Shown here piece by piece: positions 33,181 to 42,704 of a stretch of 64,000 nt of DNA. Each line of letters opens with the position of its first letter. The stretch's first letter is position 1. The DNA comes from Paenibacillus sp. Soil787 (GTDB lineage: Bacteria > Bacillota > Bacilli > Paenibacillales > NBRC-103111): positions 1,731 through 65,730 of the forward strand of contig NZ_LMSP01000045.1 in NCBI RefSeq assembly GCF_001429545.1, written 5' to 3'. The notes below the pieces were generated by a model. The model was not told the DNA's origin. It ran no database searches and saw only the letters and a program-made list of their open reading frames with translations. Both the position numbers and the translations under genes were made by a program.

Positions 33181-34851
33181 ATGAGAGAGAAAAGACTAAC
33201 GAATGTACAACAATTATTCCCCAGTGAGGACGGAAACCAACAAACGCGTCAACTGGTTTTGCGGCTCATTGAACAATTAGTAACAGGAGTGGATGATCTC
33301 AAAAACCCGGATGGCGTCAATCTTAAAGGCGAGAAAAATCGAACAGGTACTTTCTATAACAATCTTATTCGAGATAGCTCCATCCCTAATGGCAGTGTCC
33401 CCTTAGAAGAAGTGAATACAGAGTTATTGAAATTGCTGCATGATCATCCGTATCATACGAAAAATTTCTTAACGAATATTTTACCGATGGCCAGCATCCC
33501 GGGAATTATGGGCATGATTGCGGCGTTCTTGGTTAATGGCAACAATTTATGGGATGTATACGGCCCAGCCGGCGCTGAAGCGGAAGTTAGGGTAATCAGC
33601 ATGATGTCCAAATTAATCGGCTATGATGCGCTGAAAAGCGGCGGGTATACGACGTGGGGCGGACAAGGAGCTGTATTCTCAGGACTTCGGATAGCGACCG
33701 CCAAATTCGTTCCGGACGCCTTGCAAAAAGGCGTTCCCGACAACTTGTATGCTTTTTGTTCCGAAACTGCTCACTACAGCCTGTTCAAATCTATGGAGGC
33801 ATCAGGTATTGGGAGCGATAGATTAATTAGAGTTCGCACGAAATCTGATAGCTCCATGGATGTGAATGATCTGCGAGTGAAAATGGAAGAAGTGATCTTA
33901 CGAGGCGGAATCCCGATTTACATAGTAGCTACGACAGGAACAACGGATGCCATGGGGATTGACGATTTGGAACAAATTTATGCTGTGTCTGACAAGCTAG
34001 CCGTTCATCATGGGTTGCATAGACCGCATATCCATGCAGACTCTGCTTTAGGTGGATTCTTTGCTTTCTTTAATGACTATGATTTCGCCGCCAATCCACT
34101 CGAATTTAAAAAAGATGTCGCTCAGGCTTTACTTTCTATCCAACGCAAGATGAAGCATTTACATTTGGCCGACTCGCTATGCTTCGACTTTCAAAAGCTA
34201 GGGCAAACCCCTTATGTGACAAGCCTATTCCTAGTCAAGGATGCCGCCGATTTAAGACTCATGGATCTGCATCCGGATGAAACTCCCTATGTCGGACATC
34301 GGGGATATGGACAGTATCATACCGGTTATACGTTGGAGTGCTCGCGCATGGCTAGCTCCATCAGTATATACAGCGCTTTGCTTGCATTCGGCATTCAAGG
34401 TTATCAGCAATTACTTGCCCAGTTCGTTGAGGTTAATCTTGCTTTCCGGGAAGCGCTGCGTCAAGAAATCCCTCAAGCTGAAATCGTTAATAACGACAAC
34501 CCTGGCATCATTACATTATTTCGTATATATCCGGAAGGCAGCCCACATTTTCAGGAAGAAATTTCGGGCAAATGCACACTTAAGGAAATTGAACGGAATA
34601 ATAAATTTAATGAGCGTTTGTTCGAAATGTTAGGGAATCATCGCGACCGTATATTTTTTGGCGATACCAAAAAGCATTTGCTTGTTCAAACGAAGGATGA
34701 TCGTTCAGTTGCTCTATACGCGACAAAGATTTTTGTCATCTCCCCTTATACGGAGGCCAAACATGTACATGACATCGTTCAATATTTGAAGGAAACTGTA
34801 GCGCAAGTCTACGAGAAATATTCCGAAACATCGATTTTAAGCGGGAGGTAA
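33181..34851 (+). CDS. PLP-dependent group II amino-acid decarboxylase
   Basis: 556 residues, pyridoxal-dependent decarboxylase fold (PF00282 type). Key signs: GGYTTWGGQGAVFSGLRIA, the aspartate region IHADSALGG (equivalent to HVDAAWGG), and the PLP lysine in FDFQKLGQTP. The family includes glutamate, tyrosine and aromatic amino-acid decarboxylases; the substrate cannot be read from sequence. The ATG at 33181 follows AGGAGAGAAATT. It sits behind a c-di-GMP-I riboswitch and is followed six bases later by a chemoreceptor gene, so the two form one operon. This suggests production of a signalling amine, or acid or amine metabolism, linked to the motile-sessile switch. Confidence 0.92.
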   Translation: MREKRLTNVQQLFPSEDGNQQTRQLVLRLIEQLVTGVDDLKNPDGVNLKGEKNRTGTFYNNLIRDSSIPNGSVPLEEVNTELLKLLHDHPYHTKNFLTNILPMASIPGIMGMIAAFLVNGNNLWDVYGPAGAEAEVRVISMMSKLIGYDALKSGGYTTWGGQGAVFSGLRIATAKFVPDALQKGVPDNLYAFCSETAHYSLFKSMEASGIGSDRLIRVRTKSDSSMDVNDLRVKMEEVILRGGIPIYIVATTGTTDAMGIDDLEQIYAVSDKLAVHHGLHRPHIHADSALGGFFAFFNDYDFAANPLEFKKDVAQALLSIQRKMKHLHLADSLCFDFQKLGQTPYVTSLFLVKDAADLRLMDLHPDETPYVGHRGYGQYHTGYTLECSRMASSISIYSALLAFGIQGYQQLLAQFVEVNLAFREALRQEIPQAEIVNNDNPGIITLFRIYPEGSPHFQEEISGKCTLKEIERNNKFNERLFEMLGNHRDRIFFGDTKKHLLVQTKDDRSVALYATKIFVISPYTEAKHVHDIVQYLKETVAQVYEKYSETSILSGR

Positions 34852-34857
34852 TTGAAA

Positions 34858-36594
34858 GTGGCAAAGCATGCTCCAACAAAAATAGTAAACTGGTTCAGAG
34901 GGCAAATCGCAGTAAAGATGACGAGCAGTATTCTGCTGCTGTTAATATTTGTATGCGCGTCCTTCTCCGTCTCTGGCTATTTGGCCAGCAAAAGTTTAAC
35001 AACGAAGCTTGAAGATCAATTCGTTCTAAGATTAACGACAAACATTGAAAATGTTTCGAAATATCTGACCTCTATCCCCGAACATGCGGATGAAATTACA
35101 GGTAAAGATAAACCGGCCTATGCCAAAATTAAACAGCAATTTGAACAATTTAAGAAGCAAGATTCTCTTGAGAATGTTTATGTCCTGCAGAAAGTTCAAA
35201 ATAAAGATCAAATCGTCATTTTAACCGGAGTTGACGAAGATTTCGGAACCGAGTATCCTTTTACGCCAGAGATGAATGCTGCGATTAAAGAAAATAAACT
35301 AACGATCAGCGAGATTTACAAGGATGAATTTGGTATACATAAATCGGTATTTGTCCCACTCAAAAACGCTAAAGGCGAGAACGTCGGCATTGTCGGTATT
35401 GATTTAGATGCCTCAATCGTTACTAAAACGAAGCAAGAATTGTTATGGACAACCTTTACGATTACCTTAATCGTTATTGTTTTAGGCGGTCTGATAGGCT
35501 ATTTCATAAGTCGAAGTGTGACGCGACCGGTCATTCAACTGATGCGAGTAACAGAGAAGGTTGCTGCCGGTGATTTGTCTGCACAAGTCGCTATCCAGCG
35601 AGTAGATGAGATTGGTAAATTGGCAAATGCTTTTAACGAGATGCGTCAGAATTTAGATTCCCTGATCCGTCAAATATTTTCTTCCTCCAACCTCATTACC
35701 AATACCAGCGCGCAATTGTATCAGTCTGCGGACGAATCAAGCTCAAGTGCTGGGCAGGTTGCCGTTTCTATGAACAGTATGAACGAAGGGGTAGCTGAAG
35801 TTGTTTCTTCCATTACTGAGAGTACTTCATCAATCGTTGAGATCAATACGGAATTATCAGAAGTAACATCTGAAGTTAAAGAGATGCAGGAAATAGCCCA
35901 TAAGGTAGGCGCACAATCGGCAGACGGCCAGCAGCTTGTTGAGAAGACATTACATCAGATGAATGTGATTCAGAAAGAGATGAAGCATTCCCAAGAAGCC
36001 GCGCAGCAGCTAGGCAACCGTTCGAAGGAAATCGGGGAAATTATCCATATCATCACTGAAATTGCCCAGCAAACGAACCTGCTGGCTCTGAATGCATCCA
36101 TTGAAGCAGCACGGGTTGGCGAACAGGGGAAAGGCTTTGCTGTTGTAGCTGGTGAAGTGAAGAAGCTGGCGGAACAATCTACGAAAGCCGCAAGCTCGAT
36201 CACCGAGCTCGTTTCCAGTACCCAAAATGACAGCCTGCTTGTTATGGAAAGCATTGTACAGGGGAATCAAGCTGTCGAACAAGGTCAAAGCTGGATTAAC
36301 GATACGTATGAAAATTTTAAAGTTATTTTTAACGGGATTTCCGTTTTCACTAATCGGACGGACCACTTGATCGAGACTTTAGAGAAAGCGGAAAGGTCCT
36401 TTGAGACGATTTCTAACGCCATGCAGAAAATCTCAGGAATTACCGAGGAACAATCTGCAGGCTACGAGGAAGTGGCGGCAGCGGCTCAAGAGCAAAGTGC
36501 TTCCATTCAGGAGATTACTTCGGCTATTCGCCAACTATCTGATATGGCTGTTGTTCTGCAAGGCTCTGTTCAAAATTTTAAGATTACAGATTGA
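34858..36594 (+). CDS. Methyl-accepting chemotaxis protein
   Basis: 578 residues from GTG 34858, nine bases after GGGAGG; a TTG at 34852 is too close to that site. Transmembrane helix at about 20-45, extracellular dCache-like sensor domain to about 195 ([45 protein letters not shown]), second helix around 200-222, HAMP domain, then the signalling hairpin with tip [21 protein letters not shown]. It should sense a small extracellular ligand and control the CheA/CheY system. Its presence in a c-di-GMP-riboswitch operon with a decarboxylase is unusual. A terminator follows directly. Confidence 0.95.
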   Translation: MAKHAPTKIVNWFRGQIAVKMTSSILLLLIFVCASFSVSGYLASKSLTTKLEDQFVLRLTTNIENVSKYLTSIPEHADEITGKDKPAYAKIKQQFEQFKKQDSLENVYVLQKVQNKDQIVILTGVDEDFGTEYPFTPEMNAAIKENKLTISEIYKDEFGIHKSVFVPLKNAKGENVGIVGIDLDASIVTKTKQELLWTTFTITLIVIVLGGLIGYFISRSVTRPVIQLMRVTEKVAAGDLSAQVAIQRVDEIGKLANAFNEMRQNLDSLIRQIFSSSNLITNTSAQLYQSADESSSSAGQVAVSMNSMNEGVAEVVSSITESTSSIVEINTELSEVTSEVKEMQEIAHKVGAQSADGQQLVEKTLHQMNVIQKEMKHSQEAAQQLGNRSKEIGEIIHIITEIAQQTNLLALNASIEAARVGEQGKGFAVVAGEVKKLAEQSTKAASSITELVSSTQNDSLLVMESIVQGNQAVEQGQSWINDTYENFKVIFNGISVFTNRTDHLIETLEKAERSFETISNAMQKISGITEEQSAGYEEVAAAAQEQSASIQEITSAIRQLSDMAVVLQGSVQNFKITD

Positions 36595-36623
36595 ATTTAA
36601 TGGCTTCCTTCATTAGATTACTT

Positions 36624-36648
36624 GCCAGCCCTAGGGCTGGCTTTTTTT
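36624..36648 (+). terminator. Intrinsic terminator after chemoreceptor gene
   Basis: GCCAGCCCTAGGGCTGGC followed by TTTTTTT. Confidence 0.9.
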
Positions 36649-36764
36649 ACTTGGAAAAATCGTAATCATCCATAGGCTAATGATCTGGTACTAGGAATAG
36701 ATAGTACTTCTCAAACTGAACATCTCTAGTACAATTAGAAGTAAGCGAGAGGAGGAATATCATC

Positions 36765-39002
36765 ATGAAATCCAAATTTGTTACGATTCAATTAGGCTAT
36801 GTATTAGGAGCAAGTGCTCTGCTAACCGCCATTGTATATTTTTTTGCTACGAATTGGGATAAATTAAACCGCTGGGAGAAATTCATTCCTGTCTTTGTGC
36901 TCATTATGGGCTTTTACGGCTTATCCGTATGGCTCTCCCGTCAAAATGGCAGGCAGTTTCTAAGTAAACTAAGCCTGTTTGCGAGTTGTATATCCTTCGG
37001 GGTAGGTGTAGGACTCATTGGGCAAATCTACAATTCTCATGCTGACAGTTACAGCTTGTTCGCCATATGGTTCATTCCGGCGTTTTTACTTGCCCTATTA
37101 ACCAGATGGCAGCCCTACTATGTGCTGGCCTACATTTTAGGACATCTCGCTTACGGGATTTATTTCTTTGGACGTTGGGGAGGGAGTTCAGATGCAGAAA
37201 TCACCCAAATCGCCATCTGGCTTGGAATCGCCATTGCGAATGGCATCTTGAATGTTCTGACAGAGAAGGGTCGTTTGCACTCGCCATTTCTCAAATGGAT
37301 CTCTTTTCAAGTTGGAATAGCGGTTTTAGTTGTGGCTTCAAATTCACAACTGTACGAAAAGTACGGTGTCTTTATGAACTTGCCTCTCATCCTTGTACTT
37401 GGGGGAGCCGTTTACTATACACACAAGACGAGGAACAAAGCTTATCTATTGTTTGCCGGTCTGTGGGTTTCGATCACGGCGACAGTCAAATATATCGAGC
37501 TTATTATCCGGCATTATAACGAGTTCTTTTTCATCGCCAGTTTATTGTTTATTATCGTGTTCATCTTTGCGAATGTGAAGTTCATGAACTTTATTCGTTC
37601 TTGGAATCCTTCTTCCAATCAGTTGGAACCGGAAAATCGCTCAGATATAGAAGCTTCTGATCAAGCGAAACCGGATGGAGACTTTACCAAATGGGTCGTC
37701 CGTGTCCTCACGGTTTCGGTCATCATGATTGGTTCGCTTCTGGGGAGCTTGACGATCATTGGGATTGTCACCATTGTATTAGGCTTTAATAAGCCGGAGA
37801 ATGTGCTAATAGGCTTTGGTATTGTCACTGTCATTGCGATGATCATTGCGAAAAAACTAAATTCTTTAGTGCGTTATACGATTCTCATAGTTGGATTGAT
37901 GCTTGGCGCAGGAGCGGCTGTTTCTACGGAGAATATTCCTATTCTATTCGTCTTCCTGGCGCTTACGGTTGCAGCTTTTATCTACATTGCTGGGTTGGTA
38001 CATCGTATATTCTTTTTACTTGCAGCTGTCATTATTGCTTCCTTCGTACTTTTCAATTGGATCGATAGCGGTATTATTGTTCTTACCATGCTTACCGGCT
38101 TATTATTCGTTATGTTTGCCAGTGGTCAGGTCATAGCAAATGTTGGAGTCAGACGGCCAATTCTTTACAGCAGTTTTCCTTCTTTTCTGCTAACTTTATT
38201 TATCCTCACCTTTATGGCAGAGTCAGCATGGTATTATATCGTCAATATGCTGTTCTTTATCGTCGTTGTTCTCGCCATGGTCATGAGTAAACAATTGCAC
38301 ATCAAATGGATTTACGCTTGGTCGATGGGCTTCTGGATTGCTTTCCTGGTATACAAATACTACGATCTGGCCTGGAAGCTTCTGCATAAATCGATTAGCT
38401 TCGCTGCCATTGGGATTTTGGTTCTTGCCTTTACGGTTTGGTATGAAAAAAGACATCGTTTGGAAGTGATTGAACCAATTGAGGCTAACTCTAATTATGC
38501 AATGAACCGCTGGATTATTGCTCTGCTCGTTCTGCTGCAAGTTATGGCCATGTCCTTACAAATTGGTAAAAGTGAGTGGCTGCTCGCTCACGGACAGCTG
38601 ATTAAGCTGCAGCTAAAACCGCTTGATCCACGTTCTCTCATTCAGGGTGATTATGTGCGTTTACGCTATACGATATCTGAGCCACCTCTATTTGAAGATA
38701 AAAATCATGATCTAGATTCTAAGGGGAAAATTACAGTCGTTCTCGCTCCGAACGAGGCTACAGGTGCTTATGAATACCGCCGCGTGTATATCAAAGGGGA
38801 AATTCTTGCTCCTGGAGAGGTTCGCTTGAATGGAAACAAAATTGGCTATGAGGGTATTGAATACGGGATCGAGACTTATTTCATTCCGGAAGGAACAGGC
38901 CGTGTCTATGAGCGGGATGCCAAATTTGCGGAAGAAAAAGTTTCTGCTGGCGGCGATGCGATTCTTGTGCGCTTATTGCTACAACCAAGTATTGTTCAAT
39001 AA
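36765..39002 (+). CDS. DUF2157/DUF4401 membrane protein with GDYXXLXY domain
   Basis: 745 residues. An N-terminal DUF2157-like start (YFFATNWDKLNRWEKFIPVF) is followed by roughly 18-20 hydrophobic helices. From about residue 620 a soluble extracytoplasmic domain begins with the motif GDYVRLRY that names the GDYXXLXY family. A charged cytoplasmic loop (ENRSDIEASDQAKPDGD) lies near residue 295. The function of this family is unknown; the fused arrangement is common in Bacilli. The ATG follows GAGAGGAGGAAT. Monocistronic. Confidence 0.88.
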   Translation: MKSKFVTIQLGYVLGASALLTAIVYFFATNWDKLNRWEKFIPVFVLIMGFYGLSVWLSRQNGRQFLSKLSLFASCISFGVGVGLIGQIYNSHADSYSLFAIWFIPAFLLALLTRWQPYYVLAYILGHLAYGIYFFGRWGGSSDAEITQIAIWLGIAIANGILNVLTEKGRLHSPFLKWISFQVGIAVLVVASNSQLYEKYGVFMNLPLILVLGGAVYYTHKTRNKAYLLFAGLWVSITATVKYIELIIRHYNEFFFIASLLFIIVFIFANVKFMNFIRSWNPSSNQLEPENRSDIEASDQAKPDGDFTKWVVRVLTVSVIMIGSLLGSLTIIGIVTIVLGFNKPENVLIGFGIVTVIAMIIAKKLNSLVRYTILIVGLMLGAGAAVSTENIPILFVFLALTVAAFIYIAGLVHRIFFLLAAVIIASFVLFNWIDSGIIVLTMLTGLLFVMFASGQVIANVGVRRPILYSSFPSFLLTLFILTFMAESAWYYIVNMLFFIVVVLAMVMSKQLHIKWIYAWSMGFWIAFLVYKYYDLAWKLLHKSISFAAIGILVLAFTVWYEKRHRLEVIEPIEANSNYAMNRWIIALLVLLQVMAMSLQIGKSEWLLAHGQLIKLQLKPLDPRSLIQGDYVRLRYTISEPPLFEDKNHDLDSKGKITVVLAPNEATGAYEYRRVYIKGEILAPGEVRLNGNKIGYEGIEYGIETYFIPEGTGRVYERDAKFAEEKVSAGGDAILVRLLLQPSIVQ

Positions 39003-39059
39003 AGATTAATGTGGTAAAATTACCCGATCTTTGCTTAAAAGAAAGGGGTATCTGTTCTT

Positions 39060-39926
39060 ATGTGGCTCATATTTTCAGTACTTGCGGCTGTCAGCTTCGG
39101 GCTGCGGGGCATTCTATATCATTGGACCAGCCAGCAATCGCTGAATCGGAATGTGCTGCTCTGCGGCACATTTTTTATGGGGGCGCTCGTCAGCATTGGC
39201 TGCGCCCTTATTTCCAATCAAGAATGGACGCTGTCTGCTCTGATTGGTGTTCAGATGGGATTGTTCTCCTTTGGAGCCAATGCCAGTATGTTCAAAGGCT
39301 TTGCGGTTGGCAAAGCTTCGTTAGTTGCCATCCTCACCGGTTTACCATCGGTCGTTGTGGTTTTCGTCGCATTTCTGCTTTGGAATGAACGACTCAATTT
39401 ATGGCAATTCTTTGCCTTCCTTGTGATCGTTGTTGGTATATTATTCGTTCGTTACTCGAATGATATCACCTTAAAGAATCTGCAAGGAGCCGGCTGGGGA
39501 GTGCTTGCTTTGTTTCTTTTTGCCGGGAATGATTTGTCCAGCAAGTGGACAACTATCGTTTCTGCGCCACTTTTTCCAACGCTATTTTTTATGTTTGCAA
39601 CGGGGACTTGCTGTTTTGGATTATGGTGGTTGAAGGACAGGGCCAAGGATAAAGGAAAGGAAGCTGCACCTGCCAGTTGGACAGAACGTAGAACCTTCCT
39701 GTTTGGGATGGTCGTCGGGATTACAAATGTCATTGGTATGATCTTCATTATTCATGCGTTCGATCAGGGGAAAACGGGGTTAGTTTCCGCGGTCGTTGCA
39801 CTTAATGTATTGATCGTCTTATTGTATACACGGTTTGTTTTGAGGGACAAATTCTCGAAAATGGAGCAATCCGGCTTAGCGTTAGCATTCATTGGCATTA
39901 TGATGATGAAATTAGTTGCATCTTGA
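39060..39926 (+). CDS. EamA/DMT-family transporter
   Basis: 288 residues, ten predicted helices in two EamA repeats (GLRGILYHW; then VVVGILFVRYSNDI, and VVALNVLIVLLYTRFVLRDKFSKMEQSGLALAFIGI). Such proteins export or import small metabolites; the substrate is not predictable. The ATG at 39060 has AAAGGGG about eleven bases upstream. Its stop codon lies inside the -35 box of the argS promoter, so the two transcription units are packed without a gap. Confidence 0.88.
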   Translation: MWLIFSVLAAVSFGLRGILYHWTSQQSLNRNVLLCGTFFMGALVSIGCALISNQEWTLSALIGVQMGLFSFGANASMFKGFAVGKASLVAILTGLPSVVVVFVAFLLWNERLNLWQFFAFLVIVVGILFVRYSNDITLKNLQGAGWGVLALFLFAGNDLSSKWTTIVSAPLFPTLFFMFATGTCCFGLWWLKDRAKDKGKEAAPASWTERRTFLFGMVVGITNVIGMIFIIHAFDQGKTGLVSAVVALNVLIVLLYTRFVLRDKFSKMEQSGLALAFIGIMMMKLVAS

Positions 39927-39951
39927 CAACACAGTATTATTGCTGTAATAT
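39923..39951 (+). promoter_or_regulatory. Promoter of the T-box-argS unit
   Basis: -35 TTGACA (39923-39928), 17-bp spacer, -10 TAATAT (39946-39951). The -35 box contains the TGA stop of the EamA gene. Confidence 0.65.
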
Positions 39952-39984
39952 TCAGTAAATTCTTAATTTCATAAGCAACATTGG

Positions 39985-40217
39985 TGAACAGGACAGTAAT
40001 TCTTGTCGGACAGTCGCAGCGAGCCGGAGCAGGTGGGAACCGGTACGAATGTCAAGAGTGAAGCGGGCCTGGGAAATGGTCTTCCGAAAGTACGACGTAG
40101 GGAGATCCGGCATAAGCCGTTATCGTTGGAGTGGTTAAACCAGTGGTTTAACACTTAGAGTGGTACCGCGGGAATGAACAGCTCTCGTCTCTTATTTGAA
40201 GAGACGGGGGCTTTTTT
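39985..40217 (+). ncRNA. T-box leader of argS
   Basis: The conserved T-box sequence GAGTGGTACCGCGG is at about 40158-40171. Upstream, GCAGCGAGCCGGAGCAGGTG and GTGAAGCGGGCC are typical stem I and post-specifier parts. Downstream, AGCTCTCGTCTCTT-ATTTG-AAGAGACGGGGGCTTTTTTG (40180-40217) is the intrinsic terminator that the T-box antiterminator competes with. Since argS follows, the leader should sense uncharged arginine tRNA. I could not fix the specifier codon without a structural alignment. Confidence 0.92.
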
Positions 40218-40240
40218 GTATTTCTAAGGAGGAATGTTCC

Positions 40241-42127
40241 ATGATTCAGCAGCTTTTAACGAAAGAAATCGAGCTTCATGTAGATGCCTTAATTCAAGAG
40301 TCCGGTATAGAGCGTCCTGCAACTCTGAAAATCTTGACGGAGCACCCGGCTCATTATGAGCACGGTGATTACAGCACGAATGCAGCTATGCTTTTAGCAA
40401 AAATAGTTCGTAAAGCTCCTTTGCAAATCGCGCAAGAGCTTCAACAACGGATAGAAAAGAGCGGCTCTGTTCAGGGCTTATTTGCTAAAGCAGCTGCGGT
40501 GCCGCCGGGGTTTCTGAACTTTTATATAAATTGGGACACCTGGTCTTCTGGTCATTATGGTGCTGCAAAAGAGCTTGTTGATGAAAGAAACAAATCAAAA
40601 ATTTTGATCGAACATACGTCAATCAACCCTAATAAAGCTGCTCATGTTGGCCATTTGAGAAATTCCTGTATTGGCGATTCGTTGTCACGCATGCTCTCGC
40701 AAGCAGGGTACCAGGTAGAGGTGCATAACTATATTGATGATCTGGGGAATCAACTGGCGGATACAGTTGTGGGCATTCTTCATACACAAACTGAAGAGAC
40801 TTTTAATCGTTTTGGCGACTTTTGTTGGGAGACCTACGCGAAGGTTAATCAGGCTTACAAAGTGCAACCGGAGCTTGTAGAGCAGCGTTCTACAGTACTA
40901 CATGCGCTAGAAAGCGGGCATTCCAATCTTGCTTGGATGGGTGCATTGGTAGCGGAAAGGATCGTTCGCGAGCAGTTGGAAGAAATGAAGCAATTCGGGA
41001 TTCACTATGATGTGCTGGTTTGGGAAAGCAGTATTGTGAGAGCTGGATTCTGGGATTCAACCTTCGGACTGCTTACGCAAACAGATATGTTTCATAAGGT
41101 GACAGATGGGAAATTGGCAGGCTGCTGGGTGCTGAAGAATCTAGAAGAAGGGGCTTCTACAGCTGGGGAAAGCGCGGATTATCAAGGGGATAAAGTGCTC
41201 GTTCGTTCCAATGGTATTTTAACGTATACAGCGAAGGATATTGCCTATCATCTATGGAAATTCGGTGTGCTGCCGAATGATTTTGTATATAAAAAATGGG
41301 AGGACGGACTGTGGTCCACGGCTTCCCAAGGCAGGAAGAAATCGATCGGGCAAGCGGATATCGTCATTAATGTCATTGACTATCGTCAGCAATACCCGCA
41401 GGAGATGGTGAAGCTGGCCCTTGAAGTGCTGGGCTATGAGCAGCAGGCGAGTCAGCTTAAGCACGTGAGCTACGGAGTTGTTTCCTTGAGTCCAGATACT
41501 GCGGCAGGACTGGGAATTGACATTTCGGATGGCAAAACTTCCTATGCGATGTCTGGGCGCCAAGGGATAGGGATTAAAGTCGCGGACCTGCTTGATCACA
41601 TGGAGAGAGTCATTAACGCTAAACGCTCAAAAAAAGCGGGAATTTCCAGCAGATCGATAGCTGCAGCTGCGATCCGTTATTATTTACTGAAATATCAGCT
41701 GCAAACGGAAGTTGTTTTTGACTTGGAGCATGCGACGGAAATAACAGGGAACACGGGCGTATACTTGCTTTATGCCTACACAAGAGCAAAGAGTATTTTG
41801 GACAAAGCGAAGAGGGATGCTCGTCTACTTAGAGTGGAGGCTAAGTTCGATGGGACTTATTTGGAAGATCAGGAATATCACCTATTGAGACACATCGCCT
41901 ATTGGCCCGAAACACTGGAAACGGCCACTAAGCAGTTGGCGCCTAGCATACTTTGCCATTATGCCTTCGAGCTAGCTTCGCTTTTTAATCATTTTTACAG
42001 TGTTTGTCCGGTCTTAAAAGGAAGTGAAGAGCGCATGTCCCATCGACTTTGGATCACGCAAACGTATAAAGACACCATGCATCAAGCATTGGAAATACTG
42101 GGTATGCCGACGCCCAAACGATTGTAA
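40241..42127 (+). CDS. argS: Arginyl-tRNA synthetase
   Basis: 628 residues from ATG 40241 (TAAGGAGGAATGTTCC upstream); the frame is open further up through the T-box terminator but that cannot be coding. Class I synthetase: the HIGH motif is HVGH in NPNKAAHVGHLRN, the KMSK-equivalent is MSGRQG, and the anticodon-binding C-terminus ends HHFY-like FNHFYSVCPVL. It is about 70 residues longer than the usual Bacillus ArgS (about 556), so it may be the second, alternative type of enzyme. T-box control matches induction when arginine tRNA is uncharged. Confidence 0.93.
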   Translation: MIQQLLTKEIELHVDALIQESGIERPATLKILTEHPAHYEHGDYSTNAAMLLAKIVRKAPLQIAQELQQRIEKSGSVQGLFAKAAAVPPGFLNFYINWDTWSSGHYGAAKELVDERNKSKILIEHTSINPNKAAHVGHLRNSCIGDSLSRMLSQAGYQVEVHNYIDDLGNQLADTVVGILHTQTEETFNRFGDFCWETYAKVNQAYKVQPELVEQRSTVLHALESGHSNLAWMGALVAERIVREQLEEMKQFGIHYDVLVWESSIVRAGFWDSTFGLLTQTDMFHKVTDGKLAGCWVLKNLEEGASTAGESADYQGDKVLVRSNGILTYTAKDIAYHLWKFGVLPNDFVYKKWEDGLWSTASQGRKKSIGQADIVINVIDYRQQYPQEMVKLALEVLGYEQQASQLKHVSYGVVSLSPDTAAGLGIDISDGKTSYAMSGRQGIGIKVADLLDHMERVINAKRSKKAGISSRSIAAAAIRYYLLKYQLQTEVVFDLEHATEITGNTGVYLLYAYTRAKSILDKAKRDARLLRVEAKFDGTYLEDQEYHLLRHIAYWPETLETATKQLAPSILCHYAFELASLFNHFYSVCPVLKGSEERMSHRLWITQTYKDTMHQALEILGMPTPKRL

Positions 42128-42242
42128 CGGGAAAAACGATCGAATGCACCCTATGTACTCGCCGAGACAACCTGTCACACTTGCGCATATTCTACAGCAA
42201 TTGCAGCTGTTGAACATTAACGTAAGAGAGAGGAGCTCGTCT

Positions 42243-42404
42243 ATGCTTAAATCGCATGTGAAAACGTATAGATATCGCGTCGGCAAAAAGCATGTAATTG
42301 TCATTAATATCTACCAAACGGCAAAAGCGACAGCTAAGCAAGGTAATGTCCTTGCAAGTAATGCTTTAAATATTCAAATTTTCAAGAAACTGAAAAAGCG
42401 CTGA
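42243..42404 (+). CDS. Small basic protein of unknown function
   Basis: 53 residues from ATG 42243, eight bases after GAGAGGAG. It starts MLKSHVKTYRYRVGKKHVI and ends FKKLKKR, rich in Lys and Arg with an Ala/Gln-rich centre (YQTAKATAKQGNVLASNAL). No family recognised. The next small gene, 60 bp downstream, also has a basic head and a Q-x-A-x-A-T..GQGGNA-type centre, so they may be distant paralogues. The strong ribosome site supports a real gene. A spore or surface role is possible but not shown. Confidence 0.6.
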   Translation: MLKSHVKTYRYRVGKKHVIVINIYQTAKATAKQGNVLASNALNIQIFKKLKKR

Positions 42405-42464
42405 ACGAACTCCCCTGTAAGCAGCATAATAGCGAATACGGTTTGGGGGAGGGGGTGATTCAAT

Positions 42465-42614
42465 ATGCGGCGCAAATCAATCAAAAAGACGAGCTTTAGC
42501 AATGGAAAAACGAAGGTAAGAGTCGGACAATCCGCTAGTGCAACGATCGGTCAAGGAGGCAATGCCATTTCGATTAATGCTTCGGAAGTCGGGGTTGTTC
42601 GCATTCGTCCTTAA
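42465..42614 (+). CDS. Small basic Gly/Ser-rich protein of unknown function
   Basis: 49 residues from ATG 42465, eight or nine bases after GGGGGAGGGGGTG, one of the strongest ribosome sites in the window. Sequence: basic head MRRKSIKKTSFSNGKTK, then VRVGQSASATIGQGGNAISI and the end VVRIRP. Predicted as a beta-rich, soluble, positively charged protein. No family recognised. It follows a related-looking 53-residue gene and precedes a 219-residue hypothetical gene. Confidence 0.6.
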   Translation: MRRKSIKKTSFSNGKTKVRVGQSASATIGQGGNAISINASEVGVVRIRP

Positions 42615-42704
42615 AAATGCAACATAAGCTTTCTGATCTTGATCAAATGCGGTACAATAGGAATATTCGTGCCAATTTGAATGATTCAGGAGGCTTTAAC
42701 CACA

